41,589 bases of DNA, taken from NCBI RefSeq assembly GCF_013032005.1, contig NZ_WQBE01000019.1:1-41589 (forward strand), in the 5' to 3' direction. The notes beneath the pieces were generated by a model. That model searched no databases, was not told the origin of the DNA, and was given only the letters and a program-made list of their open reading frames with translations. Positions 15,873-26,076 of this stretch are shown in pieces. This stretch comes from Ruegeria atlantica. GTDB lineage: Bacteria; Pseudomonadota; Alphaproteobacteria; Rhodobacterales; Rhodobacteraceae. Numbering within the stretch: the first letter of the stretch is position 1; every line of letters starts with the position of its first letter. Made by a program: the position numbers and the translations under genes.

Positions 15873-17404
15873 CGCGGGCAAATATCCTTGTGATCATGGC
15901 GGATCAGTTGGCCCCACATTTCACGGGGGCTTACGGGCATAGCGTTGCCCAGACCCCGCATCTTGATGCGCTAGCGGCGCGCGGGATGCGCTTTGATGCG
16001 GCCTATTGCAATTCGCCGCTTTGCGCGCCGTCGCGGTTCGCCTTTATGTCGGGCCAACACATCTCCCGTATCGCGGCCTATGACAATGCATCAGAATTCA
16101 AGGCGTCTGTTCCGACCTTCGCGCATTACCTAAAGTCGCTGGGCTATCGCACGTGCCTGTCAGGTAAGATGCACTTTGTCGGCCCTGATCAGATGCACGG
16201 GTTCGAAGACCGCGTGACGACCGATATTTACCCGTCGGACTTTGCATGGACGCCCGACTGGGAAGCCCCCGATGAGCGGATCGATAAGTGGTATCATAAC
16301 ATGCAGACCGTCAAGGAAAGCGGTCTGGCGCATGCGACGTTCCAGATTGATTACGATGATGAGGTTGGCTTTGCCGCCAAACGGTGGCTTTTCGATGCGG
16401 CACGTGACAAAGCGCTAGGGCATGATGCGCCCTTTGCGATGGTTGCCAGCTTCATACATCCGCATGATCCATATGTCGCCCGCCCCGAATGGTGGAACCT
16501 CTATTCAGACGACGACATCGACATGCCGGCCTTTACGCCTGCTTTGGATGATCAGGACCCATTCTCGCGCCGCCTGATGGATGGGATCGAAGCGTCCTAT
16601 GTGCCGCTGACAGAGGAAGAGGTGCGCCGCGCGCGCCGCGCATATCTGGCGAATGTCAGCTACTTTGACAGCAAGATCGGCGAACTGGTTCAAACGCTCG
16701 AAGAGATTGGAGAGCTGGACAATACAATCGTGATCGTCACGGCAGATCACGGCGACATGCTGGGCGAACGTGGGCTGTGGTACAAGATGAATTTCTTTGA
16801 ACATTCGGCCCGCGTGCCGTTGGTCATGGCGGGACCTGGCGTGGCGGTTGGGACAGCGCGAAACGCTGTGTCGCTCGTGGATATGTTGCCAACGTTTATT
16901 GAGATCGCTGGCGGTAGTGAAAGCATGATCGGCGAACCTATAGATGGCCGAAGCCTTATGCCCTTGGCGCGGGGCGAGGACGACCCCGTTGATGAGGCAA
17001 TCGGCGAGTATTGCGCTGAAATGACGGGCTTTCCCGTCATCATGATCCGGCGTGGTTCATTGAAATACATCCACTGCGATAGCGATCCACCACAGCTGTA
17101 TGATCTGAGCGTTGATCCGTTGGAGACAAGAAATCTGGCCTCCGACCTCAGTTACAATGAGGCCGCTCAAGCCTTTGCTGATGAAGTTGCCGCGCGGTGG
17201 GATGGCAAGGCATTGCGTACAAAGATCATTGCAACCCAAAAATCCCGCCGCGCGCTGCATGCCGCGATGGAAGCAGGCGCAAGTGTGCCTTGGGACTACA
17301 ACCCACCATCCGACGCGAGCAAGCAATATGTGCGTAACGATATGGATTGGACCATTGCGGCCAAGCGTTACCGTTATCCCCCTTTGAAGGACCAAGACCA
17401 ATGA
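15869..17404 (+). CDS. betC: Choline-sulfatase
   Basis: A 511-residue type I sulfatase that hydrolyses choline-O-sulfate to choline and sulfate, probably in the cytoplasm since no signal peptide is seen. The start is a GTG overlapping the Rieske stop codon (GTGA). Cys52 in CAPSR is the residue converted to formylglycine, and SGKMH and TADHGDMLGERGLW are metal and active-site segments. HFVGPDQMHGFE, TTDIYPSDFAWTPDW and a C-terminal VPWDYNPP match the choline-sulfatase subgroup (Sinorhizobium BetC) along its length, including the specific C-terminal extension. A formylglycine-generating enzyme must be encoded elsewhere. The neighbours (aminoaldehyde dehydrogenase, carnitine genes) fit a quaternary-amine role. 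Confidence 0.9.
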   Translation: MTRANILVIMADQLAPHFTGAYGHSVAQTPHLDALAARGMRFDAAYCNSPLCAPSRFAFMSGQHISRIAAYDNASEFKASVPTFAHYLKSLGYRTCLSGKMHFVGPDQMHGFEDRVTTDIYPSDFAWTPDWEAPDERIDKWYHNMQTVKESGLAHATFQIDYDDEVGFAAKRWLFDAARDKALGHDAPFAMVASFIHPHDPYVARPEWWNLYSDDDIDMPAFTPALDDQDPFSRRLMDGIEASYVPLTEEEVRRARRAYLANVSYFDSKIGELVQTLEEIGELDNTIVIVTADHGDMLGERGLWYKMNFFEHSARVPLVMAGPGVAVGTARNAVSLVDMLPTFIEIAGGSESMIGEPIDGRSLMPLARGEDDPVDEAIGEYCAEMTGFPVIMIRRGSLKYIHCDSDPPQLYDLSVDPLETRNLASDLSYNEAAQAFADEVAARWDGKALRTKIIATQKSRRALHAAMEAGASVPWDYNPPSDASKQYVRNDMDWTIAAKRYRYPPLKDQDQ

Positions 17405-18195
17405 TGCTGAACGGAAAAATTGCCCTCGTTACAGGGGCAAGGGGTGGAATCGGACGTGCGATTGTGGCGCGTTTCGTCAAAGAAGGTGCGACAGTTTACG
17501 CCGCAGACCTGACGCTCGAAGGGTCACTGGACAGGCATGACGATGACGGCAGCCACTTTTTAAAGCTCGACGTAACACAGGAGGCGGACGCAATCGCCGC
17601 GATGGATCAGGTCCGCAACGCTCATGGCAAGCTTGACGTCTTGGTGAACGCGGCAGGGATCGAGATTGAAAAGACGGTCGAAGACACCACGCTGGAGGAA
17701 TGGAACCAAAGCTTTGCGGTGAATTCCACGGGTACTTTTCTAACCTCAAAATACGCCATTCCATTGATGCGCGAAGCCGCGAAATCTGGCAACAGCGCTA
17801 GCTTGATCAACTTTGGGTCTTACGATGGGTTCATCGCTGACCCCGGCCTTGCCGCTTATTGTGCAACCAAGGGAGCGGTGCATGCGCTAACCCGTGCAAT
17901 GGCCTGCGACCATGGCCCTGAGGGTATCCGCGTCAATGCGATCTGCCCCGGCTATATTGATACTCCGATGCTGCAGAGTTTCTTCAACGGTGACGGATCT
18001 GGCGGCGGGGGGGGCAACATCGAAACACTTCAAAAAGCTGTCCGGGACGTGCACCCGATGCGTACCTACGGAACGCCAACGGACATTGCCAATCTGGTCA
18101 ATTGGCTGGCCAGCGACGAGGCGCGCTATGCCTCTGGTCAGCTTTGGGTTTTGGACGGGGGGCTGTCTGCGCAAGTGCAACAGATGAAATTGTAA
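17401..18195 (+). CDS. SDR family oxidoreductase (first)
   Basis: A 264-residue classical short-chain dehydrogenase. The nucleotide-binding motif TGARGGIG is at 11-18, Asp36 (YAADL) suggests preference for NAD, and NAAG is at 83-86. The catalytic residues are Ser140, Tyr153 and Lys157 (YCATK). A glycine-rich insert (GDGSGGGGGN) lies in the substrate loop near 205. The start is ATG at 17401, overlapping the sulfatase stop codon, with AAGGA upstream. It shares the EKTVEDTT-like segment after NAAG with the second SDR of this operon, so the two look paralogous. The substrate is unknown; a hydroxylated amine or hydroxyacid intermediate is plausible. Confidence 0.9.
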   Translation: MMLNGKIALVTGARGGIGRAIVARFVKEGATVYAADLTLEGSLDRHDDDGSHFLKLDVTQEADAIAAMDQVRNAHGKLDVLVNAAGIEIEKTVEDTTLEEWNQSFAVNSTGTFLTSKYAIPLMREAAKSGNSASLINFGSYDGFIADPGLAAYCATKGAVHALTRAMACDHGPEGIRVNAICPGYIDTPMLQSFFNGDGSGGGGGNIETLQKAVRDVHPMRTYGTPTDIANLVNWLASDEARYASGQLWVLDGGLSAQVQQMKL

Positions 18196-19127
18196 TGCCC
18201 AAGTCAGTCATCATCACCTGTGCGCCAACGGGCGGCATTCACACGCCGTCAATGTCGCCCCACCTGCCGATCACACCTGCCGAAATTGCAACAGCAAGCA
18301 TTGAAGCGGCAGAGGCTGGCGCGTCGATCATCCATCTGCACGCGCGACATCCCGAGACCGGCAAGCCAGATCCCAGACCTGAATTGTTTCAGCAATTTTT
18401 GCCTGTGATCAAACAATCCACTGACGCGGTGGTGAATGTCTCAACCGGCGGCGGATTGGGCATGTCGATGGACGAACGTCTTTTGGCCGCGACTTCGACG
18501 AGCCCGGAAATGGCCTCGCTCAATATGGGCAGCATGAACTTTGGCATCTTCCCGATGCTTCAGAAATACACGGAATTTCAGCACGATTGGGAACGTCCGT
18601 TCCTTGAGATGACGGAAGACTTCATTTTTCCCAACACGTTCAAGACCATTCGATATGCGATTGAGAAACTGGGGGGTGATCATGGCACCAAGTTTGAGTT
18701 TGAATGCTATGATCTGGGCCATCTCTACAACGTCAAATGGTTCGTGGATCAAGGGCTTATCAAACCGCCGTTCTTCATCCAGATGGTCTTTGGCATTTTA
18801 GGAGGCGTTGGCGCTGACGCTGATCATCTGACCCATATGCACAATACGGCGGACAAACTTTTTGGCGCTGAAAACTATGAATGGTCTGTACTGGCAGCAG
18901 GACGGCACCAAATGCCTTTCGCTACACAAAGCGCAATGCGCGGTGGCAATCTGCGTGTCGGGCTCGAAGACAGTCTCTTTATCGGCAAGGGAGAGCTTGC
19001 CACATCGAATGCCGAGCAAGTGAGCCGCATTCGCACAATCATCGAAAATCTGGGCCTTTCAGTTGCGACACCGGCAGAAGCACGCGAACGCCTCGCACTA
19101 AAAGGCGGCGATCGGGTTGGGTTTTAG
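18195..19127 (+). CDS. 3-keto-acid cleavage enzyme, BKACE family (CdhB-like)
   Basis: A 310-residue beta-keto acid cleavage enzyme (DUF849). These enzymes condense a 3-keto acid with acetyl-CoA and release acetoacetate plus a new acyl-CoA. The zinc ligands are His47 and His49 (HLHAR) and Glu258, with Arg254 and Asp259 completing the RVGLED active-site segment. The start is the ATG in TAATG, sharing one base with the SDR stop codon. With a carnitine-3-dehydrogenase-like gene in the same operon, the likely substrate is 3-dehydrocarnitine, giving betainyl-CoA, as for CdhB of pseudomonads. Other keto acids cannot be excluded. Confidence 0.9.
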   Translation: MPKSVIITCAPTGGIHTPSMSPHLPITPAEIATASIEAAEAGASIIHLHARHPETGKPDPRPELFQQFLPVIKQSTDAVVNVSTGGGLGMSMDERLLAATSTSPEMASLNMGSMNFGIFPMLQKYTEFQHDWERPFLEMTEDFIFPNTFKTIRYAIEKLGGDHGTKFEFECYDLGHLYNVKWFVDQGLIKPPFFIQMVFGILGGVGADADHLTHMHNTADKLFGAENYEWSVLAAGRHQMPFATQSAMRGGNLRVGLEDSLFIGKGELATSNAEQVSRIRTIIENLGLSVATPAEARERLALKGGDRVGF

Positions 19128-19137
19128 AGAGGACCAC

Positions 19138-20556
19138 ATGCAGACAAAGATATTAATCAATGGCGAAATGGTTGAAGGGGGCGGCGCGCCGATCTTTGTC
19201 GTGAACCCAGCCACGGGCGAAGAGATTTGCAAGATCAATTCCGCGACGTCCGAACAGGCAAGCGCTGCGGCCGCAGGGGCCCACGAAGCCTTTGAGACAT
19301 TTGGCCAGACCAGCCCTGCAGAACGTTCTGAGCTTTTGACCAATATCGCAACTGTCTTGGAAGAGCATGTCGAGGAACTGGCAGAGCTGGAAAGCTTGGA
19401 TGCCGGTAAGCCCTGGCCCTCGGCTTTGGATGACGAAATGCCGTTGACGCTGGACACATTCAAGTTCTTTGCCGGTGCGGCGCGCACGATGTCTGCCGTT
19501 GCTGCGGGCGAATATGTGGCCGGTCATACCAGCATGATCCGCAAAGATCCGGTTGGCCCCGTAGCCGCGATTGCGCCATGGAACTATCCGCTGATGATGG
19601 CGGCCTGGAAACTGGCAGCGCCATTGGCAGCTGGCTGCCCGGTCACACTGAAGCCCTCGCAGCTGACGCCGCTTTCCACGCTGAAAGCCGCCGAGCTGAT
19701 CGCAGGTGTTGCGCCCAAAGGGGTGGTAAACGTGCTGCACGGCCCCGGTCGTGAGATTGGCGAGCAGATGATCAACGATCCACGGACCGAGGCGATCTCG
19801 ATCACGGGTTCCAACGCGACGGGTTCTGCCGCGATGGCTGCAGCCTCTCGTCAAATCCGCCATGTGCATCTGGAACTGGGCGGGAAAGCCCCGGTTATTG
19901 TTTTTGACGATGCTGATATCGAGGCGGTTGCCGAAACTGTGCGCTATGGTTCGTTCTTCAACGCCGGTCAGGACTGTGCACAGCCCTGCCGTTTGCTTGT
20001 CGCTGATGAGGTCTATGACAAGGTCGTCGCCGCCGTTGTTGATCAGGTCAGCCAGATCAAAGTTGGGGCTCAAAAGGCCGAAGGCACCGAAATGGGGCCG
20101 ATCATCTCGGCCGCGCAACGCAACGCTGTAGCGGGGTTTGTCGACCGAGCGCGCGATAACTGCGACGTTGTATTGGGAGGCAACATAATCGACGGACCAG
20201 GTTTCTTTTATGAACCTACCGTGCTGATCAATGTGGCGCATGATGCCGAGGTATTCTGCAACGAGATCTTCGGTCCTGTCGTGACCATCTCGCGGTTTGG
20301 CGACGAAGAAGAGGCGCTCAAGGTGGCAAATGCAGGCCCGTTTGGTTTGGCCTCATCCGTCTGGACCAACAATACCGGTCGCGCGATGCGGATGTCTTCG
20401 AAGTTGCGTTATGGCTTTACGTGGGTGAACACGCATGGTGTTGCCACGCCTGAAATGCCTTGGGCCGCGATGAAGAGCTCTGGCACTGGTTGTGATATGT
20501 CGGTCTACGCCTTGGACGCTTATACCGCCGTGCGCCATGTGATGGTCGCGCACTGA
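19138..20556 (+). CDS. Aldehyde dehydrogenase, aminobutyraldehyde/betaine-aldehyde type (PatD-like)
   Basis: A 472-residue NAD-dependent aldehyde dehydrogenase. It contains the active-site Asn149 (PWNYP), general base Glu246 (LELGGK) and nucleophile Cys280 (NAGQDC). Segments such as FFAGAAR, GEYVAGHTSMIR and WVNTHG, and the VRHVMV C-terminus, are closest in memory to E. coli PatD (YdcW), a gamma-aminobutyraldehyde dehydrogenase that also accepts betaine aldehyde. GAGGA precedes the ATG at 19138, which is 10 bp after the BKACE gene. The probable job is oxidation of a trimethylammonio-aldehyde such as betaine aldehyde or 4-trimethylaminobutyraldehyde. Confidence 0.9.
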   Translation: MQTKILINGEMVEGGGAPIFVVNPATGEEICKINSATSEQASAAAAGAHEAFETFGQTSPAERSELLTNIATVLEEHVEELAELESLDAGKPWPSALDDEMPLTLDTFKFFAGAARTMSAVAAGEYVAGHTSMIRKDPVGPVAAIAPWNYPLMMAAWKLAAPLAAGCPVTLKPSQLTPLSTLKAAELIAGVAPKGVVNVLHGPGREIGEQMINDPRTEAISITGSNATGSAAMAAASRQIRHVHLELGGKAPVIVFDDADIEAVAETVRYGSFFNAGQDCAQPCRLLVADEVYDKVVAAVVDQVSQIKVGAQKAEGTEMGPIISAAQRNAVAGFVDRARDNCDVVLGGNIIDGPGFFYEPTVLINVAHDAEVFCNEIFGPVVTISRFGDEEEALKVANAGPFGLASSVWTNNTGRAMRMSSKLRYGFTWVNTHGVATPEMPWAAMKSSGTGCDMSVYALDAYTAVRHVMVAH

Positions 20557-21290
20557 TGCGGTTGGCTGGCAAACGCGCTTTCGTTACAGGCGGCAGGCAG
20601 GGCATTGGGCGCGCTATCGTAGAGGCCTTCATGGCCGAGGGTGCGGACGTTATCACCTGTGGTCGGGGACCAAAGCCGGATGGTTTGAGTACTGATTGGA
20701 TATCTTTGGATGTGTCAGATGCCGCCGCCGTTGGCGAAGGTGCGCAAAAGCTGGGTGTATTGGACGTCATCGTAAACAACGCCGGCGTCCAGGTTGAAAA
20801 GACTGTTGTGGACAGCACTGATGCCGATTGGGATTTGGTTATGGGAGCGAATGCAAAGGGCGTTTTCAATGTCTGCCGGGCACTCATTCCGCAAATGCAG
20901 GAGGGTGGCTCCATTGTCAATATCGGGTCGATCTCGGGCAATGTCGCGGACCCGTCGATGGCACTCTATAATGCGTCAAAGTCTTTTGTGCACGGGCTCA
21001 CCAGGTCCATCGCGGTGGATCACGGACCGGCAATTCGCTGCAATGCGATCTGTCCGGGCTGGATTGAAACCGGCATGCTAGATGCAGGGTTTGAGCTTGC
21101 CCAAGACCCTCAGAAAGCGAAAGCCGACGCATTGGCGCGGCACGCGGTCAAACGCTTTGGCAAACCTGCTGACATAGCAGCAATGGCTTTGTGGTTGGCC
21201 TCTGACGATGCATCGTTTGCAACGGGCCAATTGTTTACTGTTGACGGTGGCATGACAGCGGCCTCTCCTCTTAATCCGGGGTTGTTCTGA
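20556..21290 (+). CDS. SDR family oxidoreductase (second)
   Basis: A 244-residue classical short-chain dehydrogenase with TGGRQGIG at 11-18, NNAG at 74-77, and Ser125, Tyr138 and Lys142 (YNASK) as the catalytic triad. It starts at the ATG sharing one base with the upstream TGA and ends sharing one base with the next ATG. It is a diverged paralogue of the first SDR (both have EKTV after the NAG loop). Two SDRs in one operon may act on opposite enantiomers or on successive intermediates; neither substrate can be read from sequence. Confidence 0.9.
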   Translation: MRLAGKRAFVTGGRQGIGRAIVEAFMAEGADVITCGRGPKPDGLSTDWISLDVSDAAAVGEGAQKLGVLDVIVNNAGVQVEKTVVDSTDADWDLVMGANAKGVFNVCRALIPQMQEGGSIVNIGSISGNVADPSMALYNASKSFVHGLTRSIAVDHGPAIRCNAICPGWIETGMLDAGFELAQDPQKAKADALARHAVKRFGKPADIAAMALWLASDDASFATGQLFTVDGGMTAASPLNPGLF

Positions 21291-22222
21291 TGTCTCAGAT
21301 TGAAAGAACTACCATTCTTGGAGCCGGTGTGATCGGGGCAAGCTGGGCCGCATTGTTCCTCGCCTCGGGCCGGAACGTAACTGTCTTTGATCCTGACGAA
21401 AACGCTGAGAACGCCGTGCGTTCCTACGTTGAAAACGCATGGCCTGCGCTGGAAGACCTAGGCCTAACTGAGCGCGCGACACCTGACGCCATCACCTTTG
21501 TGACGACCGCTGCCGAGGCCGTCACAGAGGCGCAATTCGTTCAGGAAAACGCGCCTGAGCGGTTGCCCATCAAGCATGCAATCTATGCGGAGATTGAGCC
21601 CGCGCTGGCTGCTGACGCAATTGTCTCCAGCTCGACATCGGGTCTGACGCTCGAAGCGCTCCAAGAAGGGTGGCGCGATCCCGCGCCGCTTATTCTTGGC
21701 CACCCCTTCAACCCGCCGCATCTGATCCCGCTGGTGGAACTGACAGCGAATAAGGTCACCGGATCAGACATTCTGGACCGCACAGAAGCGTTCTACAATG
21801 ACATCGGGAAAGTCACGATCCGCATCAAGAAAGGCATGCCGGGGCATGTAGCCAACCGGTTGCAGGCCGCAGTTTGGCGAGAGGCCGTTCATATGGCCGT
21901 TGAAGGTGTTGCCAGCGTCAAAGACATAGACAAGGCGATGTGGGCCGGACCGGGATTGCGTTGGGCCGCAATGGGGCCAACCACTCTTTTTCACTTGGGC
22001 GCGGGCGCAGGCGGTTTGCAGGCTTTTTGTGACCACTTCAAAGACACGTTCAACAGCTGGTGGGACGATCTTGGTGATCCACGCTTAGACGATGATGTGA
22101 TCAGAAAACTGGTCGATGAAATGACAGCGCATGCACACGGGCAAAGCATCGAGGAACTCTCAGCGCAGCGTGATGAGATGCTCACAGCTATGCAGAAGGC
22201 TACAAGACACCTTCGGACCTAA
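21290..22222 (+). CDS. L-carnitine 3-dehydrogenase-like protein (3-hydroxyacyl-CoA dehydrogenase family)
   Basis: A 310-residue NAD-dependent dehydrogenase. The Rossmann motif GAGVIG is at 11-16, and the catalytic His138 lies in GHPFNPPHLIPLVE, the 3-hydroxyacyl-CoA dehydrogenase signature. The C-terminal half has GPGLRWAAMGP and FHLGAG, seen in CdhA/L-carnitine dehydrogenases. The reaction would be carnitine to 3-dehydrocarnitine, the substrate of the BKACE enzyme in the same operon. It is the last gene, and its 3' end overlaps the convergent regulator by 23 bp. No fused or separate betainyl-CoA thioesterase (CdhC) is present. Other 3-hydroxy acids are possible substrates. Confidence 0.87.
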   Translation: MSQIERTTILGAGVIGASWAALFLASGRNVTVFDPDENAENAVRSYVENAWPALEDLGLTERATPDAITFVTTAAEAVTEAQFVQENAPERLPIKHAIYAEIEPALAADAIVSSSTSGLTLEALQEGWRDPAPLILGHPFNPPHLIPLVELTANKVTGSDILDRTEAFYNDIGKVTIRIKKGMPGHVANRLQAAVWREAVHMAVEGVASVKDIDKAMWAGPGLRWAAMGPTTLFHLGAGAGGLQAFCDHFKDTFNSWWDDLGDPRLDDDVIRKLVDEMTAHAHGQSIEELSAQRDEMLTAMQKATRHLRT

Positions 22223-23231
22223 TGTCAGGCTTGAACATTGGCCAGGCGCGAAACTCGAACGGCACACGACCTTCAATGCGATCAGCAGTGGGCGTCAGGC
22301 CGAACCGGTTGCGGTAAGCGCGGCTGAAATGCACTTGACCGTTGAACCCCGACGCCTCTGCAATCTCGCTGAATTTCAGCTCGGTTTGCGTGACGAGGCC
22401 ACGCGCTCGATCAAGGCGGATATCTCGGTAGTATTCAACGGGTGACTTTTGGACATACTGCCGGAACAATCGGCCCAGTTGCCGCTGCGAAACGCCTAAC
22501 TGTTGAGATATAGCGGGAATTGACAACGTGGTCTCCAAATGCGCTTCCATAAGGTCGATCGCATCCCGGACAACGCCAGATGTTACATACCCAAGCGGTT
22601 CCACATCCTTGGGGTTTTGTGACTGACCTTCCCCACGCACATCATGGTGAAACAGATACCGCGCTGAGGCGTTCGCGATGCTTTCGCCAGCTACGGAATG
22701 GACAAATCTCAAGCCAAGGTCGGTTGCCGCTGATCCTCCACAACATGTGAAGATCTTGCCATCTGTTACAAACATGTTCTCAGATACCGTCGTGTCCGGT
22801 GCAATTTCGGCGAAGGCATCGATGTGCTCATAATGGACCGTCGCAGTTTTGCCCTTTAGCAATCCAGCCTGCGCGAGCACAATTGCACCCGTATCCAACC
22901 CACCAACTATTGCACCGCCTGCATCCCATTTTTGAAGAGCCGCCTTGAACTGGCGTGTCCCGTGGCGTTCAGGCGTCCAGCTTGTACTTACGAGAACGAG
23001 CCAAGGCTTGCCCCTGACCACGTTTGCCAAAGGGGCAGTATCAACCACCAGGCCGCTGCTGGATTCGATGTGACCACCAACCTCCGAAACATAGGTCCAG
23101 GAAAACCGCACTAATCCTGACAGGTAATTCGCAGTTCTAAAAGGATCGATGAAAGATGTCGTTGCCGAAACGTTGAAATGCGGGCTCACCAAAACAACGA
23201 TGCCTAACGTTTGATCAATTGATTTCGCCAT
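22200..23231 (-). CDS. GlxA family AraC-type transcriptional regulator (CdhR/GbdR-like)
   Basis: A 343-residue regulator. The N-terminal DJ-1/PfpI-like amidase domain (about 8-195) has lost hydrolase function in this family and serves as a sensor. An AraC helix-turn-helix pair follows at about 225-320 (LSIPAISQQLGVSQRQLGRL, then FSEIAEASGFNGQVHFSRAY). Relatives GbdR and CdhR activate glycine-betaine and carnitine catabolism. It converges on the operon and is therefore its likely activator. No clear ribosome-binding site precedes the ATG at 23231. A perfect palindrome 68 bp upstream could be its own operator. Confidence 0.92.
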   Translation of the reverse strand: MAKSIDQTLGIVVLVSPHFNVSATTSFIDPFRTANYLSGLVRFSWTYVSEVGGHIESSSGLVVDTAPLANVVRGKPWLVLVSTSWTPERHGTRQFKAALQKWDAGGAIVGGLDTGAIVLAQAGLLKGKTATVHYEHIDAFAEIAPDTTVSENMFVTDGKIFTCCGGSAATDLGLRFVHSVAGESIANASARYLFHHDVRGEGQSQNPKDVEPLGYVTSGVVRDAIDLMEAHLETTLSIPAISQQLGVSQRQLGRLFRQYVQKSPVEYYRDIRLDRARGLVTQTELKFSEIAEASGFNGQVHFSRAYRNRFGLTPTADRIEGRVPFEFRAWPMFKPDIRSEGVL

Positions 23232-23298
23232 GGCTGATTTTGTAAAGTATGGTCCAAAAATATCAAATCGATTTCTTTTCTTTCATTTGTTTGGTGTC

Positions 23299-23314
23299 TT
23301 TTGGAGCTCCAAAA
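23299..23314. promoter_or_regulatory. Perfect 16-bp palindrome upstream of the GlxA-type regulator
   Basis: TTTTGGAGCTCCAAAA reads the same on both strands. TTGG at 23291-23294 and CCAA at 23315-23318 extend the symmetry after a 4-base bulge. It lies 68 bp upstream of the regulator start and is a candidate operator for autoregulation, or an RNA hairpin. Confidence 0.4.
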
Positions 23315-23485
23315 CCAACAGCTTGCCGGGGACAGAAAGCAGTCCTGCGGTAGTTTAGAAGCACCACAAGCAGACCTTGGCGCAAATTTGACGAAGGCCC
23401 GCTTCGTCCGCAAACTGTAAATTCACCCATCTTTTGATTGCGCACTTGCAGCGAATGTCCGTAATGTCGAGCCGCACTGCAGAAT

Positions 23486-23562
23486 GCTGAACGACCGACT
23501 AAAGTCCGGTAAGGGCCGGAAGTGATCAGGGCAGGGCACTTAGTCGCTCAACATTGTTCAGC
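23486..23562 (+). other. Nested inverted repeats, possible structured RNA or dispersed intergenic element
   Basis: Three co-axial pairings lie inside each other: GCTGAAC at 23486-23492 with GTTCAGC at 23556-23562; CGACTAA at 23496-23502 with TTAGTCG at 23540-23546; and CCGG at 23506-23509 with CCGG at 23516-23519. The whole folds into one interrupted hairpin of about 77 nt. It may be a small RNA or a repeat family element; no T-run follows. Confidence 0.35.
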
Positions 23563-23996
23563 ACAAAACCTTACGCTGTGAAGCTGTCGGTCTGCGAGTT
23601 GTGTCCGCTCTCGGAAGTTCCCAATGCGCGTCGCAGTCGACGATCGTATTGCTGCAGTCTGAGACAAGCTTAATAAGTCCAAGTCAGCGAAATCCACCAA
23701 AATGCATGAAAATCTTAAGTCGTTGAATTATGGGGAAGACAAGTCTCATTAATTACGTACTCCGACAATTCTCCCTCAAAAGAGGCAATCTTCTCATAAT
23801 ACGTCTTATGTTAAATAACAGCGTTTAACTTACCGTCGATGTGCGGAGTATCTGTCGAATAGGTCGGCCCGCACATCAGATAGCGACCGTATTTCTGGTG
23901 ACGTGCTGCACCGAACGGAAGGTCCCGGCCGTTCGAGAAAATCTGAAACAAATGAATTTTGGTGCTTGTTTAAGCCGTGAACCTCAAGCTAAACCA

Positions 23997-26015
<2,019 letters not shown>

Positions 26016-26023
26016 ACACCGCG

Positions 26024-26048
26024 GCGGAGCCGATCCTTTCGGCTCCGC
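26024..26048. terminator. Hairpin terminator between thiC and the IalB-family gene
   Basis: GCGGAGCCGA at 26024-26033 and TCGGCTCCGC at 26039-26048 form a perfect 10-bp stem with a 5-nt loop, 9 bp after the thiC stop codon. The T-tract is weak on both sides (ACGCTCTTGC on the plus side). As the genes converge here it may serve both. Confidence 0.75.
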
Positions 26049-26076
26049 ACGCTCTTGCATTGAAGGGAAACTACTC

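Larger units (their letters stand above)
23232..23996. other. Long non-coding stretch between the regulator and the TPP riboswitch
   Basis: 765 bp with no convincing gene; small frames lack ribosome-binding sites. It contains the 16-bp palindrome at 23299-23314, the nested hairpin at 23486-23562, and an AT-rich segment at about 23640-23830 that may hold the promoter for the riboswitch and thiC. No tRNA fold was seen. Confidence 0.45.

Noticed and set aside
19153..20241. 362-codon minus-strand frame opposite the aldehyde dehydrogenase gene
   Set aside because: Shadow of a strongly recognisable gene; its translation is rich in His, Arg and Gly with no domain.
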